Source: Sipunculus nudus
Lineage: Eukaryota > Annelida > Sipuncula > Golfingiida > Sipunculidae
NCBI GenBank assembly: GCA_026874595.1
Contig: CM049306.1
Location: 107,281,142 to 107,345,141 of the forward strand
Reading direction: 5' to 3'
Length of the DNA: 64,000 nucleotides
Of this stretch, positions 50,201 to 63,080 are shown one piece after another. The translations under genes and the position numbers were made by a program. The notes under the pieces are model-generated. The model had not been told where the DNA came from. It searched no databases and worked only from the letters and a program-made list of their open reading frames with translations. Position 1 is the first letter of the stretch; each line of letters begins with the position of its first letter.

Positions 50201-53200
50201 TAGTCAAATAATCATAAAGTTTCCTTGATACCGAAATAATTTATCTAAATTATTCCTCAAAATGAATCTTAAAATTTTAAGTATTATGTGTTATCCATGA
50301 CTTGACAAATGTTGAAATCTCCTTGTTCTGTAGAACAGAGTTAGCTAATGGTGATGAGATGTTTCTTTGCCATGTTATTTTTCAAACCTAAATTGATTAA
50401 CGTATATTAGTCGGTTTTGTTTAAAAGTGAAGAGAGATCAGAGAAATAAAATGCATAGTGTGTTGTGTGTGTGTGTACAGTCTAACCACTCTATCATTTT
50501 TAATCAATTAAACATTTTCAAATCGATTTTTCTCGGTGCCTTGCGTGTGTGGCCCTGAATACTAGTAATCTAATGAACACGGGATGAAAGACTGGTTTTC
50601 CTTTTAGTTCTTTGTTCATTCACCTAACCATTTATTAATTATTTATCACATTATATTTTACCAGATAGTCTATTCACCGTTTTGCTGTTTTTTAGCTCAG
50701 CTGACTGTAAGTCATCTGAGCTATAGCTATCACCCTTTGTCCGTCGGTCGTCCGGCCGTCTGTCCATTAACAGGGGATTAAATCGTAACCGCTAGACCTG
50801 GAATCTTCTAACTTGACATCCAAGGAGGTCTATGAAAATTCTTCTTGAAAACCTGGAATTAGGTCTCTGTTACCCATACTCGTTGAGCTATGGGGCTCCG
50901 AAGTACCCCCCAGAATAATGGAAAATGTGATATAAAAGCTCAAGTATCTGAGACCTTAAAAGATGCGGTCATCCGTTAACAGGGCACATCTCATAACAAC
51001 TGGACCTAGAATCTTCTATCTTAATATACAGGGAGGTCCATAAAAAGTCTCCTTGGAAACCTAAAATTTTGTCTCTGTTACCCATATTCTTCGAGCTCTG
51101 GTGCTCCGAAGTACTCCCCTGAATAATGGAATATTTGATACAAAAGCTCAAGTATCTGAACAACTAATTCATTGATAACCATGATTTTTTGCATGGATAT
51201 TGGTCATGGAATATTTCATCACTTTCTGCACCTGCATTTTTTACGAAATTTTTTCTCTATTTTTGAGACCTCTTAAAATGCGGTCATCTGTTAACAGGGC
51301 ACAAATCCTAAGGACTGGACCTAGAATCTTCTCTCTTGAAATGAAGGGAGGCCCATGAAAAGTCTCTGTGGAAACCTGGAAAAAGGTCTCTGATACCCAT
51401 ATTCTTCGAGCTATGGGTCTCCGAAGTACCCCCAGAATAATGGAAAATTTGATACAAAAGCTCAAGTATCTGAACAACTAATGCATTGAAAACCATGAGT
51501 TTTTGCATGGATATTGGTCATGGAATGTTTTATCAGTTTTTGCAGACTGGTGGCCCCCTGCATTTTTTTTCGATTTTTACGATTTTTTTCTCTAATTTTG
51601 AGACCTTAAGATGCAGTCATCTGTTAACAGGGCACAAATCCTAAGGACTGGATCTAAAATCTTCTCTCTTGAAATGCAGGGAAGCCCATGAAAAGTCTCT
51701 GTAGAAACCTGGAATAAGGTCTCTGTTACCCATATTCTCAAAGCTATGGGGCTGCGAGGTACCCCCCCCCAGAATAATGGAAAATTTGATACAAAAGCTT
51801 CAGTATCTGAACAACTAATGCATTGATAACCATGATTTTTTGCATAGATATTGATCATGGAATGTTTCATCTCTTTCTGCAGACTGGTGGCGCCACCTGT
51901 ATTTTTCTATTTTTACGATCTTTTTTCTCTATTTTTGAGACCTCTTAAAATGCGGTCATCTGTTAACAGGGCACAAAGCTTTACCACTGGACCTAGAATC
52001 TTCTATCTTGACATGCTGGGAGGTCAATAAAATTTCTCTGTGGAAACCTGAAATTAGGTCTCTGTTACCCATATCCTCTGAGCTATGGGGCTCAGTTGAC
52101 CCTAAAGAATAATTTAAAATTTGATACAAAAGCTCTAATATCTCAATAAAATTGTGCATTGATTGCCATGATTCTTTGCATGCATTTTCATGATGTAGTG
52201 TCCCATCGGTTCTTGCAGACTGGTGGAGTCACCTGGATTTTTTTTTAATTTTTATGAAGTTTTTCTCTGTTTTTGAGACCTTCAAAGATGCGGCCGTCTG
52301 TTATCAGGGCAGGGAGGTAAATGAAAAATATCCTTGGAAACCTGAAATTTGGTCTCTGTTACCCAAATTCTCTGAGCTATTGGGCTGATAAGCATCCCTA
52401 GCATAATTGAAAATTTGACACCAAAGCAGGGCACAAATTATAACCATTGGACCTAGAATCTTCTAACTTAAAATCCAGGGAGGTCTCCTTGGAAACATTA
52501 TATTAGGTCTCTGTTACCCATAATCTTTGCATATATATGCACACCCCAAAATATTTGAAAATTTGATACCACAGTAGACCACAAATGTTAACAATTGGAC
52601 CAAGAATCTTCTCACTTGGCATCCTGAGAATTCCTAAAAAGTTCTCCCCTCAGAAACTGAAATTGGGTCACTGTGACCTATATTCTCAGAGTTTTGGGGT
52701 ATGTTTGAGCATCCCAGAAGTAATGAAAATTACACACAAACAAATTGCCAGGTTCCTCATGAAAGGTTGGTTGGATTGTCATCAAATTTGGTGTGCTAAG
52801 GGGGTCTTGATGAACTTAAGCTGATATGCATGAATGATGATGCCACCTATATTATCTTAATAAGTTTCCTGTGCAAGGACATACTGTCAACATGTTAGTC
52901 GGCTGAGCGTCATAACCCATGGGTCACTTGTGTTGCAGGGGGTCCTGTTTACAATTACACATTCTATATACAAAAATAAACAGTGGTTCCAACGAAAAGG
53001 TATTAATACAGGTTTGCCTTTCTGCAGAAAAATTTGCCTTTCCGCTTAAGATACATTCTATCATCATATCAAACTTCCAGTCATAATTCGCTCAGTGTAA
53101 ATCCTTGCCTATTAATCACTATTCACATCTTAATGCCAATCCTTATTTCAAACAGGGCAATAATGCACTTCCCCCTAAAACGCCCTACATGCACACGTGC

Positions 53201-56200
53201 ATGCAAAAAGAACTGTTTTCAATAGTTACACCGTTATATATAAAACAAGGGACCTATGGGTCACGGCGCTCAGCTGTTATATATGATAAAAATATGATTT
53301 AGAAATGAGGCACATGCTGGTTTTGTGTGGTAATAAATATAAGCTGTATTATGAGTTGTTGTTGTTAAGCTAATGTATGATTTTGATAGTACCTTTGGAG
53401 ACAGGGAAGAGGATTGATTTCATTTATTTTATTAACAAATGAATTACTACTGTCACACAGATTTTGACTTGGCAATATAACCTATAAGCAGAACATATAA
53501 TATAAGAGTTTAACTATTTATTAAAAAAATACAAATTGTCCCAAATATAATTTTTATAAAATATATTAAGAGAATCGTAATTTTTTAAAATGAAATATAA
53601 CTGAAATGATTATTAAAATAATATTAAAGAATATATTCATGAATGCATTCATGAATACATGTTGAAAGTATTTGCACTGGTATTCATGTACTTTCATTTT
53701 TACCTGAATTCCCATTCTTTATGCAAGAAATTTGATAATGGAGTACATATTCATATTCGTATTTAAATACAATTGCACAGTTTTCACCAAACAATGATGT
53801 TGAGAATCCAAAATATACAAAATTCACACATTTAAATTATGATCTTAAGTACCTGGTTTTATGGTTTTTATTTATATTTAAAAAAATAAATGTAATATAT
53901 TCATTTTGGACTAATTTCACATCAATGTACACACTAGACACAGTAGGAATTTAGATCACTATTATCAACTGCATCTTTGTCTATCATTAATTTCCTTCAT
54001 ATGATCCTTAATGATTAGTAATGAATAATATGATTTACCTTTATTTCATTAAAATTGAACTGAAAAATGCCGTAGGTGACTGCATGGTGTTATTTGGAAT
54101 ACATGACATTCTATCCATCGATACAAGATTCTTATATCATCAGTAACTACAAGTTAATTTTCTGTTATTATAAACTAACAAATTCCTTTTCTATTTTTCT
54201 TTAATTTGTTATTAAAACAAATAAAAATTTATTAATTTATTGGTTATTGTTATGTTGTTGGTTAAAACTACTTGATGAGTTGGTTTGGACACCTGGATCA
54301 TGCTGCTGGCCATAAGCTGCCAGACTGCCCCAGTGTATGTCTCGCCTCAAGCATGCATAATTTGCTGAAAGTTCAACAAGGTCAACATACAAGTGACTCA
54401 AGAGGGGCTGGAGAGGGTCAAGGTCTAACATGGTCTCATAAAAACATTAATAAAAGCTACAATTTTTGGCCAATTTCTTTCAGCTTTCTAAACTAAAAAG
54501 CTGAAATCCTTATGTGTGCAAGATATGAAAATTATATCAACAGTGCTCACAGGAAACAAACGTGCTATGGTCAATTTGGGCAAAATTTAAGGTACTAATT
54601 TTATAATTATACTAATAACTTATAAAATTTGAAAAATTCAGAACTAATTTTGGTTATTCAATTGAATCTTGATTAAAAAATGTTACATCCCTGACAAAAA
54701 ATTTCTAGCTTCAGCAATCCCCTTGTTAAGGGAGTAAATATATTTCTTGATTTTTTACAAAGTGCATTATGTTTGGGCCCATAACTTAAAACAATTACGC
54801 AATACTGTCATCATTTCTGGCATGTGCTTAGAAAATGAATAGAAAAAGATGTATATTATATATGATTAAAGTCAGATCAGTAGTTTTGATATTAGGCAGT
54901 CTTGAAGTGTAACAATGGGTTTGTAATGGAAAAACGAAGTTTTTATATTATTATCTCGAAGGTATTAAGTCCTAGTGACCAAATTCTTGGCATGGTAAGG
55001 GATTTTGGAGACATCTAATTGTATTCCAAATTTTAGGAACTTGGAGCTGAAGCTGGGGAGCTGAGCTCTTGCAAACTGCATAACACTAGCTTGATGTAAA
55101 CAATATGTTACATGGTGCTTGAAAACTTGAATAAAATCTACAGTTTTTGATCAACTGGTTTCAAATTTTTGGTGTTAACAGACAAGATGCCAACAAAAAC
55201 ATGCTGTGAAAATTAAATCTACAGTACTTATAGGAAAAAAAACGTGCCACTGTGAAAGTTGGGCAAAATTTAAGGTACACATTTTTTATTTTTGTTAATA
55301 TTTTAAAAAATTTAAAAGATTTTGAGCTAATTTTGGGTATACAATTTGATTTTGATGAATTAAAGTTATATTACTGTTAAAAAGTCCATAGCTTTAACAT
55401 GTTTTGTGTTAAGTGATCAAATATCTTTCCTAATTTTTTACAAAATGCATTATGTTTGGGCCCATAACTTTTTTAAATTATATAATACAGACATAATTTC
55501 TGGCATGTATATAGGAACTATATAGAGGAATATTTATGGTGAATATGAGGAAAAACAGATTAGTGGTTTTGATATTAGGCATTCCTGAAGTATTAAAATA
55601 GGTTTTTAATAAAAAATTGAGGTTTTTCTTTAATTTCTCAAAGGAACGAAGTCGCAAAGACCCAGTTTTCGGCTTGGTAGGAGATCTTGGGGACATCTAA
55701 CATTATGCCGAATTTTGGATTCCTAGGTCTTACGGTTTCAAAACGTGCCACATCTATGGACGGACGGACGGACGACGGACAATGGACCACGACTATAGCT
55801 CAGATGACTTATAGTCAGCTGAGCTAAAATACGATTGTGCAGTGAAAAAAATCAGGAAAATATGAAAGCAGAGAGTCTTAATACCGGAAAATATAAGTAA
55901 TTATAGACTATTTTTTTTAAAGAAAATATGGAATTATAGGTTGTGTATGGGAGACAACTTGAAAATATTTCATTGTTGTGTCATGTTTGTTACTATTATC
56001 AGCTACTAATGTGGAAAACTTCTAGATGTTCACCTTTCCGACGGATTAGTACAAAATTAAAAATGCCTTTCCGTGCACGGGTTTGCCTGTTTGAGACGGG
56101 TGGAAAAGCGTTATTACGACCCCTGTAGAATTTATACATATATATATATAGACTGACAAGAAATAATGACCAAAATGTGTATATACTGTGACATCAAGAA

Positions 56201-59200
56201 AATAAAAAAAATTATACACACAGACTCTTTTTCCATGTTATATTTTGAGCTATTAGGGAAGACCCATGTGGTCATTAGGAATATTTGATTGTTTCCATAT
56301 TTAGTGTATTCGATTAAGCTTAAATGTTCTTGTGGAAATACAACGGGACTGTCAAACATAACAAATATATAAATATATATAATATTGTAGCAGGACCTCA
56401 TTGAAACACAGCACTTGTTGATTGAGTTATCTCTCGCCCAATATATTGAAATACATGAATAAGTGGAGTCCTTCATGACATTGTGCAAGGATTAAAACTA
56501 AACAATAAGTGAAAACTTGTACAAAGCATAAATACAAATTACTATTTTAGCTCAGCTGACTTTCAGATGGGTCTTTGTCCGTCTTTCCGTCTGTCAGTCC
56601 GGCCGGCCGTCCGTCCGTTATCGGGGCACAAATCGTAACCGTAGGGGCTAGGGCCATGAACCCTATGCAGTCTTAGAGGTTCTAAAAAGATCTCCTTGCA
56701 AACCTGAAATTAGGTTACTGCGACCTATATTCTCGAAGTTATGGGGTGTGTTTGCACCCCCCAGAAATAATTCTTTTAGCCAAAATTTTCATCCGAAACC
56801 TTCCATCTTTCACATACAGCTCACCTACCAACAGGGGAAGAACCATAATTATTTTGAGGTCACAAGGTCAAAGGTCAACGTCACCAGAACCAACTTCTTT
56901 GAAAAACCTGTGGATGCATTTTAAGCCAAACCTTTCATCCCAATTCTTTGATCTTTCACATATAGCTCACCTACTAAGTGGAAGAAGAATCCTATAGATG
57001 TTGAGGTCACAAGGTCAAAGGTCAGGGTCACAGGATCCACTTCTTTGAAAAGGTTGTGGACACATTTCAAGCTAGAACTTTCATTCCAAACCTTTCAGCA
57101 CTGATATCGCTTCTCTGCCAACAGGGGAAAAGACCTGTTGATTTTGAGGTCAAAGGTCAAGGAGTCATTTCAAGGCAAACTTTTCAATCTATACTTTCCA
57201 TCTGTCATATATGGCTTACCTACCAATAGGGAAAGAAGCCTATTGATGTTCAGTTCAAAAGGTCAAAGGTCAAGGTCACATTATTGTTCTAAATGCTTGT
57301 GAACATATTTTAAGTGAAACTGTTCAACCCAAACCTTCAGTCTTTCACATATGCCACATCTATGCATCACTCAATGTGATTCAAACTTCATATTTATGGG
57401 TCTTTTTGCATGAAGAAATAACTTATTGATTTTGAGGTCAGCTGGTCAGGAGGTTAAAGGTTGCAGGTCTAAGTTATTCACTCATTGGTTGCCAAGTAAT
57501 TACACCCGGCCAGATGTAATTGGGTAGTAGTTACCCATCATTTAGAAAGAATCCAGTTGATATGTGGGCAAAAGGCCTAGGTATTTTGTAGACCATCTCT
57601 ATTTTTCTTGTATATATAAGCTGGCACTCCAGCTGGTACATCTCACCGTGTGGCTGTAATTGTGAGTGACACTGGTGACATATGACTCCCTTTTGTATCA
57701 GGCTATTTAGTGATAAGGCTTAGTGATAAGTACCTCGTTACTGCATAACAAAAACACTGTTGTTGGAATACTTCAGCCAGGAATTAACATTATGAGAGTA
57801 TAGTATTAAGGTTAAGCTACTGATTTATAAGATGATGGGAAAATTTGCAGTTTATTTTAAAGAATCATAGCAATAAACTTAGTTTCCTAGATATCTGAAT
57901 ATTTTTATATAAATCACCACATATAAAAGCAAGTGTTTGTTCTCATAATATGTGGATGTGTACTTGATTTAGGATGGCTTTATTTTATTACAAGACTCTT
58001 AGTGATGCTTTCTGCATTTCTTTTCTTTCAGGTTTTGCAGTTTACCAACCCTACTGACAACATTGAAAAGCAGAGAGATAATAAAAAATATTGGACCTAC
58101 ACTTTTACATTTGCATATCTATAAATCTGATATGAGCGCCTGAACATGCCTTTTGAATTGTTTTGGACATTCATTACTGTAACATCATTTGGAGAATTTG
58201 CCCCAAGTTTGGTCTCTTATTGGAGGATGTGTGATATCAAATGTCAGACTTGTCAGAAATCCATTATGTCTGCCAGTTAGCCACCTTAGAAATCCTTTTT
58301 TCAGTGCAGTTTCAGTAATTTTCCTTCAATTTTTGGTATGATTTAGAGAATGGTTGTTGTCTGATTTCAGACCTGTCAGAAGTCCAAAATGGCCACCAGG
58401 CAACCATCTTTAAATTCCTTTTGATCATATTATCTCAAGAAGTGTTAAAGTGAAGGCAGTCGGACGTATATTAATGTAATCTTGCAAAGGATTGGGTCAA
58501 ATATTTCTTAATAAATATTGTACTATTTAGCGAACACACGGCAAACGCTAACAGCAGGCTGTGAACACAACGACTTTATTCTGAACTTTACATGCCGACT
58601 ACGCAGGTTGTGGTGACGTCACAGAGTTATGTGTTTTGTGCAACACTCTCCCATCATATCCTGATATTACATAGTTGTGTGCTTAGTGCAACACTCTCCA
58701 GACAGATCATTATATTACAAATATTATCATCATATATGAAAGTGCAGTACAGTTGGCTTGTATTGAATAAAAATTCATACAGAAGCACCTGTTTCTCAAT
58801 AATTCTTGCATGGATTTCCTTGATTTTTTGCTATATATTTTGAACTTATATTTGCCCTTTGTGGTGTTCCTTTTGAGACTGACAGGTATCAAGTAAGCTA
58901 TGGGAATAGTTCTTGATATCGTAACAATCATAGATTTTCCTCACACCATCAATTCACTGTTTTTACCAGACATAGGTGATATATATTTCTGTTGTCGTAG
59001 AAAATTTCAACAAATTGACAAATTGGTTCTTCAAAATTTGACTGGAAGTTGTGAATCTCAGCCCATGATGTCGCAGGTCATGCTTGGCAGCTGAGCGTCA
59101 TGACCCATGGGTCACTTGTTTTAAATATTACGTTGGTACATTTATGACGTTTATAAAACATGCCATGATATATATTATAACCATCAGAGTACAAGCAATA

Positions 59201-62200
59201 AAAGTATGTAGCCAAATGACCCGAAATCAAGTCACAGAAAGCGCGTGAACTCTTTCTTATATACAGAAAGTGATGTAATAGTTCGAATTTCAGCTGGCAA
59301 TTTGTTCCATTCGTTTGGTATTGAATAGGAAAATGAAGATTTGAAATGTTGGTCCTTTGGTGTAGAAAAAGGCAAAATATTTTAAGAAATTCCACTGGTT
59401 AGGTATATCAATGAGAATCAAAAATGATGGGGGAAAAGTTTTGAAGAGGATGCGCTTGGCCATTAAAACATTTAACAAACTAAGGATAATAAAAATTACG
59501 GTAACGTTTAACAAAGGTCGTATATAGTGGTCATTTGTCTAATAAGGTGTTAAGAAGGTATCGTGTTATCTATATTAAGGTATTTGTAACTTTACGAGCC
59601 GCTCAGTTATCATTAATTTGTAATTAAGAAATACTTGTCACAGTAACCCCTTACCGATATATATAGTCGACGTGACATTGTATTAGAACATTATATAGAG
59701 CGCACAAACTTGGTATAAAATTGGAGTCTATATATAGGTTGTGTTTCTCGCATGATTCATTATGTTTACACAATATGTAGCTGTCTGTAGTCGCAGTGGT
59801 ATTGGTACAGCATAAATTTGTCCTGGCAGAGTATATAAAGATTACATACATTAAGATGGTTAACTCCATTTTCAATATGTCCTCCGACTAGATGAAGTGC
59901 AATAATCGATTTATCAGGGTTTAACATTATGGTATGTTTCTAATGAACCACTCATTAGCTTTGTCGAGTTACAGCTGAAGGCTTTAGAATGGCTTTTAGT
60001 CTCATTTGTATTAGTAATATATTGTGGTATCATCTGCATACATTGACAGTCGATAGATTTAGGACCATCATTAACGAATAACACCTACAAATAAGAAACA
60101 TGGCAGAACTCAGGAGAGTGTCCTGCGGAGACCCTGTTTTTTCAAACAGTTTGCTCTTTAGATAAGCTATCACTGCAGCTCCCAGACTGAATTCATTCAT
60201 TGAAGCAGAAAATGGAGAAAAATTCTTTTACTAGTATCCCATACCTATATAATCTTATGAATTATTTGAAATGAAATAATGTGTAATCACCTGTGTCCTT
60301 CATTTTATTTCATATCACTATTGCTATCTCCCATGCATGACCAAGTTTGTGTTGAGGTGTCCAGCTGGATTATTTGCCAATGACCCCGTCATGGCCGCGG
60401 TATACACCTTGCATCGAAGAAATCAAAATATACGCATGTCAAATGGTACACAATGCTGCATTCGGAACCATGGCACTCGTGTCTACTTTTAATCACGAGA
60501 TGGGAAGTGTTCCACACGACGTGAGCGTCCGGGACCAACTGGAAAATACCATAGGGTGTTTGTAAAAAATAAAAGTAGAATATTACAGTACCAAATCATA
60601 GCCCAAAAATACAATCAAAATACAATAAAACGTGTATCTTTAAACAGCGGCACGTTCCCTCTCTAAATGAAACCATACAGAACTACCGAGGAGTCGACTT
60701 TGTCACCCGACGCGTTGTTTAGGATGCCGCCATATTTGTTTTCTTGGTGTCAAGGACGCCGAATCGGTGCCGAGAAAAATTCTCTTATTCACGAGTGGTA
60801 ACCACGACTTCCGAGCGGTAGCGAACACGTTTACTAGGTTATTATACGGTAGACACGAGGGGTTCCGAACGCAGCATATACAACACAACGGAATTATTTG
60901 TCATCAGGTAACTTATTCCATAAATTGATACATAGAACAATCCACCATGCTTATCTACTGCCAGTAATTGATGCGGTGTTGATATTGGCGAGACAGAGTT
61001 TACACGGTTTAAAGCATATTTTCTTTCATTTCAGGGTACCTGAGCCACCTGCACCGGGAGGGCAACAAGGTCATTCTGACCCACGCCATGGAACTGCCTT
61101 CCATGCCGTCACGTGATGGTTAGTATACGCATGCGCATTAGTATGAAATTCAATATACAATATTCCCCAAAAAACGATATGAAAAATACCAGGATTGATT
61201 ATCAGCGCTACGTAAATAATAACTGAGCTGGTATTTGAGTAATATTTTCATGCATGCATGGGCCCTGGTCTTATATCGTGTGTTTATTATAATAAATATG
61301 TAAACGAACAAGGAATATCGATCTCTTCAAAAAAGGTTTTATTAAATGTAAAGAACGCTAAATTACGTTATCACCAGTCACGTTACTTCTGCCGTAATTG
61401 AGTTGCAATAGTTTAATAATTAATTTTTCTTTATGCCTCGGTACATTTTATATCTAACAGCAACTATGCATACATACACCACAGGCTTGAATTGCTATTA
61501 GGGTAGATTTCGGTAAAATTTGTCATTTTTCTTGGTAATTTCCTTATAAGGCCAAAAAAAAATAAGGTATGGTTCTCAGGCACTTTATTTCAGAAATCAG
61601 TGCGGGCGGGCGGTATTTTATTTTTTACCTTTTTTGAGTGTCTCGATAAAAATATCATATGATCAGGGAAAAGTATGAAAATAACAATTTTTTTTTGCTA
61701 AACAGGGAAAAGCACTACATAAATTGTAACATTTATCTTCTTGAAAGATTAAAATCAAAATAAAAATTGTTGATGCGGGGGGTAAAAATTGACGCGGGCG
61801 GTGCCTGAGAACCATACCTTTTTTTTTGCCTAACTATTACTTTTCAGAAATTTTCCTAGCGTTTTTCACACTATTTGGCCCATCTCTTTGTTATTTATTT
61901 AATATTTGGGAAAAAGGCAGGCAAGACGCCCCGTCACATCGGGCTCGGGCTAAATTCGAAGTACGTGCGTGATTGGCTGAACTGTTTTCACCTTTAGTAA
62001 TCATTTCAACCAATCAAAAAGCGCGTCCAGGGTTGCTTTGCCATGGCTTTCGTCGTTTCAATACAACATGAGACATGCTGAACTTTAGTACGGCATGTTA
62101 CTGTGGCTATTTGTGCAAAGAACCATTGTCATTAGAAAGAAAAAGACATAACGACGGGTTTTTTTACAGCATATCCCAAATATTAAATAAAAACAAAGAA

Positions 62201-63036
62201 ATGAACCATAAAGTGTGTAAAATGCTAGGAAAATGCCAGAATAGTAATAGATACAAGGAAATGACTAAAAAAGTAACAAATTTAACCGAAATCTTCACTA
62301 ATAGCAATTCAAGCGCCTATATGCTAACACGTTACATGAGTTTTCCAAAAGGTGCCATACACTGTAATAAACTTGGAAAAGTAGAACTTATAAAGTAGGT
62401 TTATGAAGCATGTTTGTATAGGCCTACATTTAATAAACCCGATACGATCATTTTAGTTAGAGATATAACTTTAGTGAACTTAAAATGTCTCTCATGTTTT
62501 ACTACTTGTAAATGTACCCTTCATAAATAATGAAGGCTGAGCGGTTGTTAAGAATGTCGACAAGGATTATACTTCACTATCTATGGAACGAGTGTCGTCA
62601 TTAAGGCGATATATTTGGACGATAATGTGACGGTGGTGACCCCTGACCTGTCAGACAAGACAAACGAGGGTTGATAGATTGTGGGGCTATATTTGTGATA
62701 TCTGTGTCAGAGTCCTCGTAGATAGCCCACTATCATATCAAGGTCTGACGGGTACAGTCGCCCCGATACTGGAATCTAATCTAATCATACGTCGAAGCTT
62801 TCGTTTATGCGAAAGTAACCTACATGCAAATTAAATATAGCTACAATCGTTAATTGTTTACTTCATTTATATATAACAATCTCAGTCAAGAGGGGGAGAC
62901 GAGATTCGTGATCACGCAGGACAATGAACTGCTTTGGTGTTCACGTGGTAGTTTAAGTAGTTTCACAGATATTTCATATCCATTCGTGTCACAAATGCTG
63001 GCTGATGATCAATGAAGTTTTATAAATTCTGATAAC

Positions 63037-63080
<44 letters not shown>

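Noticed and set aside
62075-62398. 107-codon plus-strand frame in USP intron 2
   Set aside because: Lysine- and asparagine-rich, as expected of random AT-rich DNA; not needed for the USP reading frame and carries no recognised motif.
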